Part shown: positions 47,482-56,041 of the stretch, piece by piece
Position numbering within the stretch: the stretch's first letter is position 1
Layout of the letters: every line of letters begins with the position of its first letter
Origin: Limnohabitans sp. Rim28
Lineage (GTDB): Bacteria; Pseudomonadota; Gammaproteobacteria; Burkholderiales; Burkholderiaceae_C
Length of the DNA stretch: 60,127 bases
Reading direction: 5' to 3'
Assembly: GCF_000293865.2 (NCBI RefSeq)
Contig: NZ_ALKN02000015.1
Coordinates: forward strand, 1-60,127
Translations under genes and position numbers: made by a program
The notes under the pieces: generated by a model
The model's database searches: none
The model's input: the letters and a program-made list of their open reading frames with translations, nothing else
Told to the model about the DNA's origin: nothing

Positions 47482-49527
47482 ATGTCTCAAGTTTTGCAAA
47501 GTTTCATCGGCGGCCAGTGGATCGGCCAGCAAGGGGCGCAAGCTCTGCGCAGCGCCCTCAACGGCCAAACGGTTTACCAAACCCACATCGAGGCCATCGA
47601 TTTTGGCGATGCGGTGCACCATGCCCGCACCGTGGGCCTGCCCAACTTGCTCAAACTGGACTTTCAAGAACGCGCCCAGCGCCTCAAGGCGCTGGCCAAA
47701 TACTTGGGCGAGCACAAAGAGCAGCTCTACGCCATCTCGGCCCACACCGGGGCCACGCGTGCCGACAGTTGGGTGGACATCGAAGGCGGCGCAGGCACGC
47801 TGTTCGCGTATTCGGGCATGGGCAGCAACGAGCTGCCCAGCGGCAACCTGATCCACGAGGGCCCCGCATTTGCCTTGGGTAAGAAGGGCGGCTTTGCGGG
47901 CACGCACATCCTGGTGCCGCGTGGCGGCATCGCGGTGCACATCAATGCGTTCAACTTCCCCATCTGGGGCCTCTTGGAAAAGTTTGCGCCCAGCTTTTTG
48001 GCCGGCATGCCTTGCATTGGCAAACCCGCTTCGTCCACCAGCTACCTGACCGAAGCCATGGTGCGCTTGGTGGTGCAGTCGGGCATCCTGCCTGCGGGCG
48101 CCTTGCAGCTGGTGATCGGCTCCACGGGCGACCTGCTGGACCGCCTGAACGGCCAAGACGTGGTCACCTTCACCGGCTCGGCCGACACCGCCGCCATGCT
48201 GCGTGTGCACCCCAATGTGGTCAAGCACAGCATCCCCTTCAATGCCGAAGCCGACTCGCTCAACTGCGCCATCCTCGCGCCCGATGTCACGCCCGACGAC
48301 GAAGAGTTTGATTTGTTCGTGAAAGAAGTCGCCCGCGAAATGACCGTCAAAGCCGGCCAGAAATGCACCGCGATCCGCCGCGCCATCGTGCCGCGCCAGC
48401 ACCTGGATGCTGTGGTCGAAAAGCTCCAAGCCCGCCTGGCCAAAATCGTGGTGGGCGACCCGTCGGTCGAGGGTGTGAAGATGGGGGCGTTGGCCTCGCA
48501 CGCCCAGCAGGCCGACGTGGCCCAGCGTGTGGCCCTGCTGCGCCAAAGCACCGAGTTGGTGTTTGGCGGCGGTATCGATTTCAGCCCAGTGGGCGTGGGC
48601 GTGGCCCAAGGCGCTTTCTTCCAGCCCACGCTGCTGCTGTGCCCAAAGCCTTTGCACACCGACAGCGTGCACGACGTGGAAGCCTTTGGCCCCGTCAGCA
48701 CGCTCATGCCTTATGACGGCATCGACGAAGCCTTGCAACTGGCCGCGCGTGGCCAAGGCAGCTTGGTCGGCACGCTGGTCACGAAAGACCCGCAAATCGC
48801 GGCACGCATGATCCCGGTGGCCGCAGCTTTGCACGGCCGCCTGCACATCCTGGACCGCGAAGCCGCCGTGGAGTCCACTGGCCACGGCTCACCTTTGCCC
48901 CAGCTCAAACACGGCGGCCCCGGCCGTGCGGGCGGTGGTGAAGAACTCGGCGGCATCCGCGCCGTCAAGCACCTGATGCAGCGCACCGCGCTGCAAGGCT
49001 CGCCCACCATGATCGCCGCCGTCACGGGCGAGTACATGCGCGGCGCCAAGTTGATCGAGACCGAGGTTCACCCCTTCCGCCGCCATTTCGAAGAATTGCA
49101 AATTGGCGAGAGCTTGCTCACCCACCGCCGCACCGTGGGCGAGGCCGACATCGTGGCCTTTGGTGGCTTGTCGGGCGACTATTTCTACATGCACTTCGAC
49201 GAGATCGCCGCCAAAGATTCGCCCTTTGGCAAGCGCATCGCGCACGGCTACTTTGTGTTGTCGGCTGCTGCTGGCCTTTTCGTGTCACCCGCACCCGGCC
49301 CGGTGCTGGCCAACTACGGTCTGGACACCCTGCGGTTTGTGAAGCCCGTGGGCATTGGCGACACCATCCAGGCGCGCCTGACGGCCAAGCGCAAGATTGA
49401 CCGCCACAAGAAAGACGCCAAGGGCGTGGGCCAAGGCGTGGTGGCTTGGGACGTGGAAGTGACCAACCAGTTGGGCGAAGTCGTGGCCAGCTACGACATC
49501 CTGACGCTGGTGGCCAAGAAGGGTTGA
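47482..49527 (+). CDS. paaZ: Bifunctional oxepin-CoA hydrolase / 3-oxo-5,6-dehydrosuberyl-CoA semialdehyde dehydrogenase
   Basis: This 681-residue protein has exactly the length of E. coli PaaZ. Residues 1-520 are an aldehyde dehydrogenase with the catalytic Cys in [12 protein letters not shown]. Residues about 535-681 are a MaoC-like hot-dog hydratase ([15 protein letters not shown]). It opens the oxepin-CoA ring in phenylacetate degradation and oxidises the resulting aldehyde. No other paa genes are in the window; it is divergent from the gentisate operon. The start is ATG 47482. Confidence 0.93.
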   Translation: MSQVLQSFIGGQWIGQQGAQALRSALNGQTVYQTHIEAIDFGDAVHHARTVGLPNLLKLDFQERAQRLKALAKYLGEHKEQLYAISAHTGATRADSWVDIEGGAGTLFAYSGMGSNELPSGNLIHEGPAFALGKKGGFAGTHILVPRGGIAVHINAFNFPIWGLLEKFAPSFLAGMPCIGKPASSTSYLTEAMVRLVVQSGILPAGALQLVIGSTGDLLDRLNGQDVVTFTGSADTAAMLRVHPNVVKHSIPFNAEADSLNCAILAPDVTPDDEEFDLFVKEVAREMTVKAGQKCTAIRRAIVPRQHLDAVVEKLQARLAKIVVGDPSVEGVKMGALASHAQQADVAQRVALLRQSTELVFGGGIDFSPVGVGVAQGAFFQPTLLLCPKPLHTDSVHDVEAFGPVSTLMPYDGIDEALQLAARGQGSLVGTLVTKDPQIAARMIPVAAALHGRLHILDREAAVESTGHGSPLPQLKHGGPGRAGGGEELGGIRAVKHLMQRTALQGSPTMIAAVTGEYMRGAKLIETEVHPFRRHFEELQIGESLLTHRRTVGEADIVAFGGLSGDYFYMHFDEIAAKDSPFGKRIAHGYFVLSAAAGLFVSPAPGPVLANYGLDTLRFVKPVGIGDTIQARLTAKRKIDRHKKDAKGVGQGVVAWDVEVTNQLGEVVASYDILTLVAKKG

Positions 49528-49574
49528 AACTGTGTCATTCAGGCCGACCTTGCATATACGCAGGGGCTGACTTT

Positions 49575-49598
49575 GTAGGAGCGCACCCCGTGCGCGAT
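49575..49598. repeat. Single REP-like unit
   Basis: A 24-base unit with the same GTAGGAGC head and GAT end as the REP copies at 139-212, but with the inner stem changed in a compensated way (GCGCAC..GTGCGC in place of GCCCAC..GTGGGC). It lies between paaZ and a methyltransferase gene. Confidence 0.75.
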
Positions 49599-49665
49599 GG
49601 ATGTTGCACACGGCCTGAAAAACTTTGCTCTCGGTGTTGAGTGAACACGGCAGGAGGCCGTTGCG

Positions 49666-50280
49666 ATGAATGTTTATGACCGCTACGTCTTGCCTTACCT
49701 GATCGACTTTGCTTGCAGCCTGCCCATGGTGCAGGCACAGCGCCGCCAACTGGTGCCCCAAGCGCAGGGCAGGGTGCTGGAGATTGGCATGGGCACTGGG
49801 CGCAATTTGCCGTTTTACGATCGCAGCCGCATCACCCGTTTGGTGGGTGTGGACCCCGCCATGCAGATGCACCGCTTGGCCCAAAAACGCAGCCGCAAGG
49901 CAGGCATTGAAGTGGAGTTGATGGGCTTGTCGGCCGAGCAGTTGCCCACCGCCGATGCCAGCTTTGACACCGTGGTCTGCACCTACACCCTGTGCAGCAT
50001 CCCCGATGCGGCGCAAGCCCTTCGGGAGATGCGTCGCGTGCTCGTGCCTGGCGGCAAGCTTTTGTTTTGTGAGCACGGTCGGGCGCCTGATGAAAGCGTG
50101 CGCCGCTGGCAAGACCGCTTGCAGCCGCTGTGGGGTCCGCTGGCCGGTGGTTGCCAGTTGGGGCGCGATATTCCCGCCTTGCTCGAAGAAGCAGGCTTTG
50201 CGACCCAAACCCAATCGGCTTATCTGGCCGGGCCGCGCCCCATGACTTTTCATTACTGGGGTCAGGCGCAAGCGGCCTGA
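49666..50280 (+). CDS. Class I SAM-dependent methyltransferase
   Basis: This 204-residue protein has the SAM motif I VLEIGMGTGRNL, the post-motif acidic VGVDPAMQM and the motif LPTADASFDTVVCTYTLCSIPD typical of Methyltransf_11/UbiE-like enzymes. The substrate cannot be told. AGG lies upstream of ATG 49666. It appears to be a single-gene unit after a REP copy. Confidence 0.85.
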   Translation: MNVYDRYVLPYLIDFACSLPMVQAQRRQLVPQAQGRVLEIGMGTGRNLPFYDRSRITRLVGVDPAMQMHRLAQKRSRKAGIEVELMGLSAEQLPTADASFDTVVCTYTLCSIPDAAQALREMRRVLVPGGKLLFCEHGRAPDESVRRWQDRLQPLWGPLAGGCQLGRDIPALLEEAGFATQTQSAYLAGPRPMTFHYWGQAQAA

Positions 50281-50327
50281 GAACGATTGCAGAAAACCTT
50301 GGGCCTCTTTCGTGGTCTGATCCGGAT

Positions 50328-50356
50328 TTGTTGCGTGGTGCGCAACATGTTACAGT
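50328..50356 (+). promoter_or_regulatory. Promoter and inverted repeat of the toxin-antitoxin operon
   Basis: TTGTTG (50328-50333) and TACAGT (50351-50356) are exactly 17 bases apart. Between them is the perfect inverted repeat GTTGCG-TGGTG-CGCAAC (50330-50346). This is a fitting operator for HigA autorepression; the toxin ATG follows at 50363. Confidence 0.55.
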
Positions 50357-50362
50357 CCTTGG

Positions 50363-50641
50363 ATGATCAAGTCGTTTCGTCACAAAGGCTTGCGCAGTCT
50401 GTTTGAGTCAGGCAAGGCGGCCGGTGTGCAAGTCAGCCATGTCAAGCGCTTGCGCATGCAATTGGCGGCGCTGGACACCGCGCAAGCCATTGACGACATG
50501 GACATTCCGGGATTTCGTTTGCACGCACTCAAAGGCGAGATGCGGGGGCGGTGGTCCATCACCGTCAACGGCAATTGGCGCTTGACCTTTGAGTTTGAAG
50601 ATGGCAACGCCTACATATTGGATTACGAGGACTACCACTGA
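50363..50641 (+). CDS. higB: HigB-type toxin (RelE superfamily mRNA interferase)
   Basis: This 92-residue basic protein has the typical HigB sequence features: MIKSFRHKGLRSLFE at the start, HALKGEMRGRWSITVNGNWR in the middle and an acidic YEDYH end. HigB toxins cleave mRNA on the ribosome. It comes first in the operon, the toxin-first order of higBA, and its stop overlaps the antitoxin start (TGATG). Confidence 0.92.
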   Translation: MIKSFRHKGLRSLFESGKAAGVQVSHVKRLRMQLAALDTAQAIDDMDIPGFRLHALKGEMRGRWSITVNGNWRLTFEFEDGNAYILDYEDYH

Positions 50642-50934
50642 TGGCCATGCACAACCCCCCTCATCCAGGTGAGTTCATTCAGGAAATTTACCTAGAACCG
50701 CACGGCATTTCCGGTCGAGAACTGGCTGAAAAACTCGATGTGGCGCCGTCCACCCTGAGCCGCATTCTCAAAGGCAGCAGCCGGGTCACGCCTGAGATGG
50801 CGCTGCGTTTGTCAAAGGCTTTGGGCCGCACGCCCGAAAGCTGGTTGAGCCTGCAAGATGCCCACGATCTGTGGATCGCGCGCCAAAACGTGGACATGAA
50901 ACGCGTGATGCCCTTGCAGTTTTCTGCGGTTTGA
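50641..50934 (+). CDS. higA: HigA-type antitoxin (XRE helix-turn-helix)
   Basis: This 97-residue protein opens with the HigA signature NPPHPGEFIQEIYLEP and has an XRE helix-turn-helix (LAEKLDVAPSTLSRILKGSS). It neutralises HigB and represses the operon. It ends seven bases before an unrelated cysteine-cluster gene. Confidence 0.93.
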   Translation: MAMHNPPHPGEFIQEIYLEPHGISGRELAEKLDVAPSTLSRILKGSSRVTPEMALRLSKALGRTPESWLSLQDAHDLWIARQNVDMKRVMPLQFSAV

Positions 50935-50941
50935 TGACCCT

Positions 50942-51346
50942 ATGAGATCCCCCATTGCCGTTGTTGACGTTGACCGTTGCGAAACCTGGACCCGCTACAA
51001 AGCCGGTTTGTGCGACACCTGTGCGGCCAACTGCTGCACCATGCCGGTCGAGGTCAAGATGGCCGACTTGGTGCGGCTGGGCATGGTGGACCCGTTTGAG
51101 GCCGAGCACGATGACCCCAAGCAGATTGCCAAGCGCCTGAGCAAAGCGGGCTTGATCGACCACTTCAATTTCAAGAACAGCATCTTCAGCCTGGCGCGGC
51201 GCGCCAGCGGCGACTGCCATTTGCTGGATGCCAAGACGCGCCGATGCACCGTGTACGACAAGCGTCCCAACACCTGTCGCCTGCACCCGCAAGTGGGGCC
51301 GCGTCCCAACCATTGCCCCTACGGCAACAAAGCGCAGTCGCGTTGA
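50942..51346 (+). CDS. YkgJ-like cysteine-cluster protein
   Basis: This 134-residue protein has the N-terminal cluster LCDTCAANCCTMP (C-x2-C-x3-CC) and later cysteines at CHLL, RCTVYDKRPNTCR and HCPYG. This pattern defines the CxxCxxCC/YkgJ family, thought to bind zinc or an Fe-S centre; the function is not established. It is close behind higA and three bases before a hydrolase gene, so it may be co-transcribed with both. Confidence 0.78.
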   Translation: MRSPIAVVDVDRCETWTRYKAGLCDTCAANCCTMPVEVKMADLVRLGMVDPFEAEHDDPKQIAKRLSKAGLIDHFNFKNSIFSLARRASGDCHLLDAKTRRCTVYDKRPNTCRLHPQVGPRPNHCPYGNKAQSR

Positions 51347-51349
51347 CCG

Positions 51350-52162
51350 ATGACAAACCGCACAGGCCAATACGCCGAATTCACATCGCCAGACCAGCAC
51401 CGTTTCCGTGCGTTTGTGGCGCACCCCTCCAGCCCCCCTCGAGGCGCTTTGATCCTGTTGCATGAGATGGATGCCAGATCGCCCAACCGCGTTCATGCCA
51501 GTGCACATGCCGACCCCATGCCCGGGCTGAGCCAGCGCATTCGGTCCTTGGCTCAAGAGCATGCGGCCAGAGGTTATCTGGTGGTGGCGCCATCCCTCTT
51601 TGGCCGTGGCCGGGCAGGGCAGGACCACGGTTACCGCTACCAGATGGGTTTTTCGGGCGAGCAGTTGGTGAAACCTTTGCAGCCGGTGGATTCAAGCCGC
51701 GCCATGCTGGACATCCAGACGGTGGTGGATTGGGCGCAAGGCCAGATTCCTCAGGGCAAAGTGGGCCTCATGGGCTTTTGCTGGGGCGGCTTGCTGGCCT
51801 GGCAAGCCGCTTGCACCATGCCCGAAGTTTCCGCAGCCACTTCCTTTTATGGCGGGGGAATGACCCATCCGGAGGTCAACGCTTGGCGGCCCATGTGTCC
51901 AGTGCTGGTCCATTTGCCCTCCAAAGGCTTGCTGATGACGCAAGCGTCGATGGACGAGTTTGTGGCGGTGCAGCGCGATCACTTTCCTGCCCACGGCGCG
52001 GTCAGCCCGGATCAAAAAGGCCCGATGGTTCAGATCGAACACTACGCTGCGGGGTATGGGTTTGACCATGCGGGCAGCCGCCACCACGATCCGATGGCAT
52101 CGCAATCGGCCAGACGCATGACCAACACGTTCTTCGACCAGCACCTGCAAGTGCATGGGTGA
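51350..52162 (+). CDS. Dienelactone hydrolase family protein
   Basis: This 270-residue alpha/beta hydrolase has a Cys nucleophile in GFCWGGLLAW, the family ILLHEMDAR segment, and a C-terminal His in YGFDHAGSR. Dienelactone hydrolases open lactones formed during chlorocatechol breakdown, but many members act on other esters. An insertion with ALQRLADD-free, loop-like sequence (about 190-240) makes it slightly longer than ClcD (236). The gene converges on the GGDEF-EAL gene with 14 bases between stops. Confidence 0.82.
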   Translation: MTNRTGQYAEFTSPDQHRFRAFVAHPSSPPRGALILLHEMDARSPNRVHASAHADPMPGLSQRIRSLAQEHAARGYLVVAPSLFGRGRAGQDHGYRYQMGFSGEQLVKPLQPVDSSRAMLDIQTVVDWAQGQIPQGKVGLMGFCWGGLLAWQAACTMPEVSAATSFYGGGMTHPEVNAWRPMCPVLVHLPSKGLLMTQASMDEFVAVQRDHFPAHGAVSPDQKGPMVQIEHYAAGYGFDHAGSRHHDPMASQSARRMTNTFFDQHLQVHG

Positions 52163-52176
52163 CTGCCAAGACGGTT

Positions 52177-54804
52177 TCAAGCACCTTTGGCGGGCAGCAA
52201 GTGCGTTGGCAGTGCCAGCACATCTTGCAGCGCGATGGGCTTGGAGAAATAAAAGCCCTGAGCCTGTTGGCAACCCAGGCTGATCAGCGTGTCCTGTTGG
52301 AATTGGTTTTCCACACCTTCGGCGGTCACCTCGAGTGACAAAGACTGCGCCAAGGCCAAAATGGCAGAGGCGATCTTGATATTTTCTTCTCGCTCCATGC
52401 CTGCCGTGAATGACATGTCGATTTTCAGTTTTTGAATGGGCATGCTCGCCAGGCGCGACAAAGAAGAATAGGACTTGCCGAAATCATCAATGGCAATGCG
52501 CACGCCCAAACCCATGATGGACTGAAGTTGACTGGCCAGCTCTCGGGGGCTCAAGGCGAAATCTGTTTCTGTGATTTCCAGCACAAAGCCCTCCAAACCA
52601 TTTTCAATTTCGGCGGACAAATGCGAAAGAATGTTCAAAAGACGCTTGCCCGCCAGCAACTGAGGTGATGAGTTCAATGCGATGCTGGCCTGTGGAAAGC
52701 GGGCGCGGATGGCATGGCTGTCTTTGACCACTTGGGCAAACAAGCGCTCTGTCAATGGGTCTATGGCGCCTGATTGCTCCGCCAGTGGAATGAATTCGGC
52801 AGGGCTGACCATGCCCAGCTCTTCGTCGTGCCATCTGGCGAGGGCCTCGAACCCGATGATTTTCCCGGTTAGAAGATCCACTTCAGGTTGGTAATGCGGG
52901 AAGATTCGATCATCGCGAATGGCCGCGGCCAGCTTGCTCTCGACTTTGGATTTTCGGGTGGTGGCTGTCATCATCTGCGCGTTGAGCCATTTGATCTGAT
53001 TGCGGCCGGACTCCTTGGCGTTCAGCAGCGCTGTGTCTGCATAAATGAGCAGTTCATGGATCGATTGGGAATGGTCAGGAAACAGTGCCGCCCCAGCACT
53101 GAACGTGGCCGTGATCTGCACGGTACCGCCGTGTTGAATCCTGAAAACAGCGGGCTTGAAGATCAGTTTGAGCTTGGCTTGAAAGTCGGCGACCGGCTCA
53201 TGGATTTCCAGCACGGCAATGAACTCATCCCCTGAGCGACGGCACAAAAAGTGACCCACAGGGAGCATCAGTTGGAGGTGCTGTGCGATCAACCGGATGA
53301 CTTCATCGCCTTGATCGTGTCCATAGGTGTCGTTGATTTTTTTGAAGTTGTCCAAATCAATGAACACGATGGCGAAGTGCGCACCTTCAACCTTTTGACC
53401 GATGTGCGCCAAAAATGCCCGGTAGTTGGGCAGTCCGGTGAGCAGGTCTTCGAGGAGAAGGTTCTGGAGTTTTTCTTCTGCTGCGCGAATCGCCCGGATG
53501 TCAGAAAAAACGGAAACATGTCCTTGACTCGCGCCATCGGCATCCAGCAAGGTCGACACCGACAGCAAGACGGGCAAGAGGGTTTGTTGTTTGCTTAAAA
53601 AATAGGTTTCACCTCGCCAAGCGCCATGCAAACTCACGGCCTCGGCAATGATCGGAAAACCGATGCCTTTGTCGTTTTGGATGTAAAGCAGTCCGGCATG
53701 CTGATGGATGAGTTCTTCTTTCGCGTAGCCGGTCATGTCTGTCAATGCAGCATTCACATCCATCACCAAGCCCTGGCTGTTGGTGATCAAAATGGCTTCG
53801 GCGGCCGTCTCAAACACCCTGGAGAAAATCGCCTGTTTCTGTGTGGCCAGTCGTTGCTTTTCCAGCATGCTTTGCAAGGCGTTAGAGACCTTGCCAATTT
53901 CATCGCCGGTCTGATCAATGCGGGGTCCATCACCCCGCCCCTCAACGGTGTCGGTGGCCAGTTTCACAAGGCCATCGAGCCTTTGAGTGGTCCGTTCTGA
54001 AAAAATGCGGGTCCAGCGTCTGAGCCCTAAAAACAGCAGACCTCCACAGGCCAATGAAATGCCCAGCCCGGTCATGACAAAGAGAAACGCCGACCAATAA
54101 CCTTGCTGGAGCTGAATGTGAATGGTGTGGTCTTGGCCAGCATCGTTCCATTCAAATGGGAAGGCCTCGCTGTGCTTGGAAAGATCCGATGCAGTTTCGA
54201 CAAATGGCGCAAGGCTGTAACGGATTTTCAGGTCCTTGGGGAATTTCAGTGTGGCCATGATCTTGTCAAGGTCAATGTGGATCAAGACCAGACCGATGGT
54301 GCTTTCCGTGAAGTTGCCTGTGATGGGCACGGTGGCGATCAGATGGTCAGTTTGGCTGATGGGCACCATTTCCAAATGGGTTTGCCCATCCTCGATGGTT
54401 TTCTGGATGTTGGCAGGCGTGTCCAACAGCAGAGCCACGGCATTGCTGCTTTGGATGAAAAATCTGCCACGGTAATCGAGCAAGTCATATTTGTGATATT
54501 TGTTTTGATTCGCTTTTTCGAGCAGAGGCAGGAGATACGACGCCCTCCCCACCGAATCGGTCAGCCCGGTCCAAACAACGGTGGAACTGGCCAAGTCATT
54601 GGCTTGATTGAAGGAAGCGCTGATTTCGGAGCCCAGCCGTGTGGCGATCAGCGCCTTGTAGTGCCTGAACTCTTCTTGCTGGTAGAAAGCAATGCCATAA
54701 ATGGCCAAGAGCATGCTGATGGTTGTGACGCCCACAATGTAGGTGCCAAACAGCCTGAAAACTTCATGGCTGATCTCGGCTCTGATGGATCTCAATGGGC
54801 CCAT
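52177..54804 (-). CDS. Membrane sensor with PAS, GGDEF and EAL domains
   Basis: This 875-residue protein has TM1 at about 22-41, a periplasmic sensor domain at about 42-237, TM2 at about 238-260, HAMP-like 261-320, PAS 325-440, GGDEF 445-610 and EAL 625-865. The cyclase signature is RSGDEF (524-528) with the metal Asp in FIDLDNF, and no RxxD inhibitory site is seen. The EAL domain keeps its key residues (EALARW, ETDF, DDFGKS, AEGVEN, QGFYF), so phosphodiesterase activity is likely; net direction is unknown. It starts one base after the binding-protein gene and is the last gene of a five-gene operon. Confidence 0.9.
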   Translation of the reverse strand: MGPLRSIRAEISHEVFRLFGTYIVGVTTISMLLAIYGIAFYQQEEFRHYKALIATRLGSEISASFNQANDLASSTVVWTGLTDSVGRASYLLPLLEKANQNKYHKYDLLDYRGRFFIQSSNAVALLLDTPANIQKTIEDGQTHLEMVPISQTDHLIATVPITGNFTESTIGLVLIHIDLDKIMATLKFPKDLKIRYSLAPFVETASDLSKHSEAFPFEWNDAGQDHTIHIQLQQGYWSAFLFVMTGLGISLACGGLLFLGLRRWTRIFSERTTQRLDGLVKLATDTVEGRGDGPRIDQTGDEIGKVSNALQSMLEKQRLATQKQAIFSRVFETAAEAILITNSQGLVMDVNAALTDMTGYAKEELIHQHAGLLYIQNDKGIGFPIIAEAVSLHGAWRGETYFLSKQQTLLPVLLSVSTLLDADGASQGHVSVFSDIRAIRAAEEKLQNLLLEDLLTGLPNYRAFLAHIGQKVEGAHFAIVFIDLDNFKKINDTYGHDQGDEVIRLIAQHLQLMLPVGHFLCRRSGDEFIAVLEIHEPVADFQAKLKLIFKPAVFRIQHGGTVQITATFSAGAALFPDHSQSIHELLIYADTALLNAKESGRNQIKWLNAQMMTATTRKSKVESKLAAAIRDDRIFPHYQPEVDLLTGKIIGFEALARWHDEELGMVSPAEFIPLAEQSGAIDPLTERLFAQVVKDSHAIRARFPQASIALNSSPQLLAGKRLLNILSHLSAEIENGLEGFVLEITETDFALSPRELASQLQSIMGLGVRIAIDDFGKSYSSLSRLASMPIQKLKIDMSFTAGMEREENIKIASAILALAQSLSLEVTAEGVENQFQQDTLISLGCQQAQGFYFSKPIALQDVLALPTHLLPAKGA

Positions 54805-54805
54805 G

Positions 54806-56041
54806 TCAGTCTTGCGGAATCAGATGCCCCAAAGGCGTCAACTTGACAAACAAAACTTGCGATTTGTCCAGAGCGTCATGCCGGTTTGGCGTGAAGGGCT
54901 TGGTGTAGTGCCTGACGGCGCCATGAAAGGCCGGTAATTTTTCCAGGGCATCCCTGATTTTTTCAGGCGCTGTGGTTTTCGCTGTGTCAATGGCCTGGGC
55001 CAGCAGATGGACGGTGTCGTAGGCATGTGCAGCGCCCACGGGGCTGGGAATGTCGTGCCTGCTTTTGATGGCGTTGTTTTTCATGATCCAGTCGGCGAGG
55101 TAATCCGCACGGGGCCGCTGGTTGTTGATGAAGGTGAAGGTCTGGATGAAATCGATGCGCACCTTGGACAGTTCTTCACCGACCAACTCATGCAAAGTGC
55201 CGCCCACTGCGCCCCAATGCGCCACCACGGGCATGCGCATCGGCTGGGCCTGTTCGGCGATTTCCTTGACCAAAAGAGCGCCTTCTTTTTCATTGCCGAC
55301 AAACAGGAGTCCTTGGGTGCGTGAGTCCAGGCAGGCCTTGTAGTGTTCCCTCAAAGAAGCGTCCCCCCAGTTGTACCAACGCACCACCGGAAATTGGATC
55401 GTTTTAGGACCTGACTTTTCGCGAATCACCTTTTCTGCGGAACGACCCCAGGCTGTATTGGGCAAAATGGCGCAGCCCTGCCGAACACTGTATTTAGAGG
55501 CCAAGCGGTTCATCATCGCTTCCACACCCCAGTCGTCCTTGAGCGAGACCCTGAACGAGTAAGAGGGTTTGTGATCGTGATCGGTGATGGGGTCAGCAGA
55601 TCCCCAGACACTGATCATGGGCACTTTCAATCGGTGCGCCTCGGGCAGGATCTCGACGCTGATGGGGCTGAATTTGCCCGTCAAGACGGCCACCAAATCT
55701 GGGGTGCCTGCCAGTTGCACAAAATTGTCTTTGCCTCTGGCCGAGATGCCTTTGTTGTCGGTGGTCATCAGTTTCAGGGGGCGACCATTGAGCACACCGC
55801 CCTTGGCGTTGATTTCTTCCAACGCGGCTTTGATGCCCCATTCGGTGGCGATCGCAGAGGTGTTGGTTTTCAGGCCATAGGCGTCGTCAAACCCGATCCA
55901 CACGGGCGGTTTTTGGGGCTGGGTTGGGGTTTGGGCCCAGCTTTGCGCGGCGCATGCACAGACAAGTGCCGCAAGGACCTGCGCCGTCCGATGCAGTCCA
56001 CTGCCGGTGGTCCTCAAAGAGAACAAAAGGGGTTTAGCCAT
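54806..56041 (-). CDS. Periplasmic binding protein of the branched-chain amino acid (LivK-like) type
   Basis: This 411-residue exported protein has a signal peptide ending AQSWAQ and the type-1 periplasmic binding fold (Peripla_BP_6). Conserved parts include WIGFDDAYGL, EEINAKGGVLNGRPLKLM and GPKTIQFPVVRWYNWGDA. LivK-like proteins normally serve ABC importers, but no permease or ATPase gene is here. It overlaps the synthase gene by eight bases and is next to the GGDEF-EAL gene, so a role as ligand detector for that sensor is likely by inference. Confidence 0.85.
   Translation of the reverse strand: MAKPLLFSLRTTGSGLHRTAQVLAALVCACAAQSWAQTPTQPQKPPVWIGFDDAYGLKTNTSAIATEWGIKAALEEINAKGGVLNGRPLKLMTTDNKGISARGKDNFVQLAGTPDLVAVLTGKFSPISVEILPEAHRLKVPMISVWGSADPITDHDHKPSYSFRVSLKDDWGVEAMMNRLASKYSVRQGCAILPNTAWGRSAEKVIREKSGPKTIQFPVVRWYNWGDASLREHYKACLDSRTQGLLFVGNEKEGALLVKEIAEQAQPMRMPVVAHWGAVGGTLHELVGEELSKVRIDFIQTFTFINNQRPRADYLADWIMKNNAIKSRHDIPSPVGAAHAYDTVHLLAQAIDTAKTTAPEKIRDALEKLPAFHGAVRHYTKPFTPNRHDALDKSQVLFVKLTPLGHLIPQD

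Noticed and set aside
51730..51792. Frameshift or fusion in the dienelactone hydrolase region
   Set aside because: The nucleophile motif GFCWGG and flanking strands stay in one frame from 51350 to 52162, so the gene is intact.
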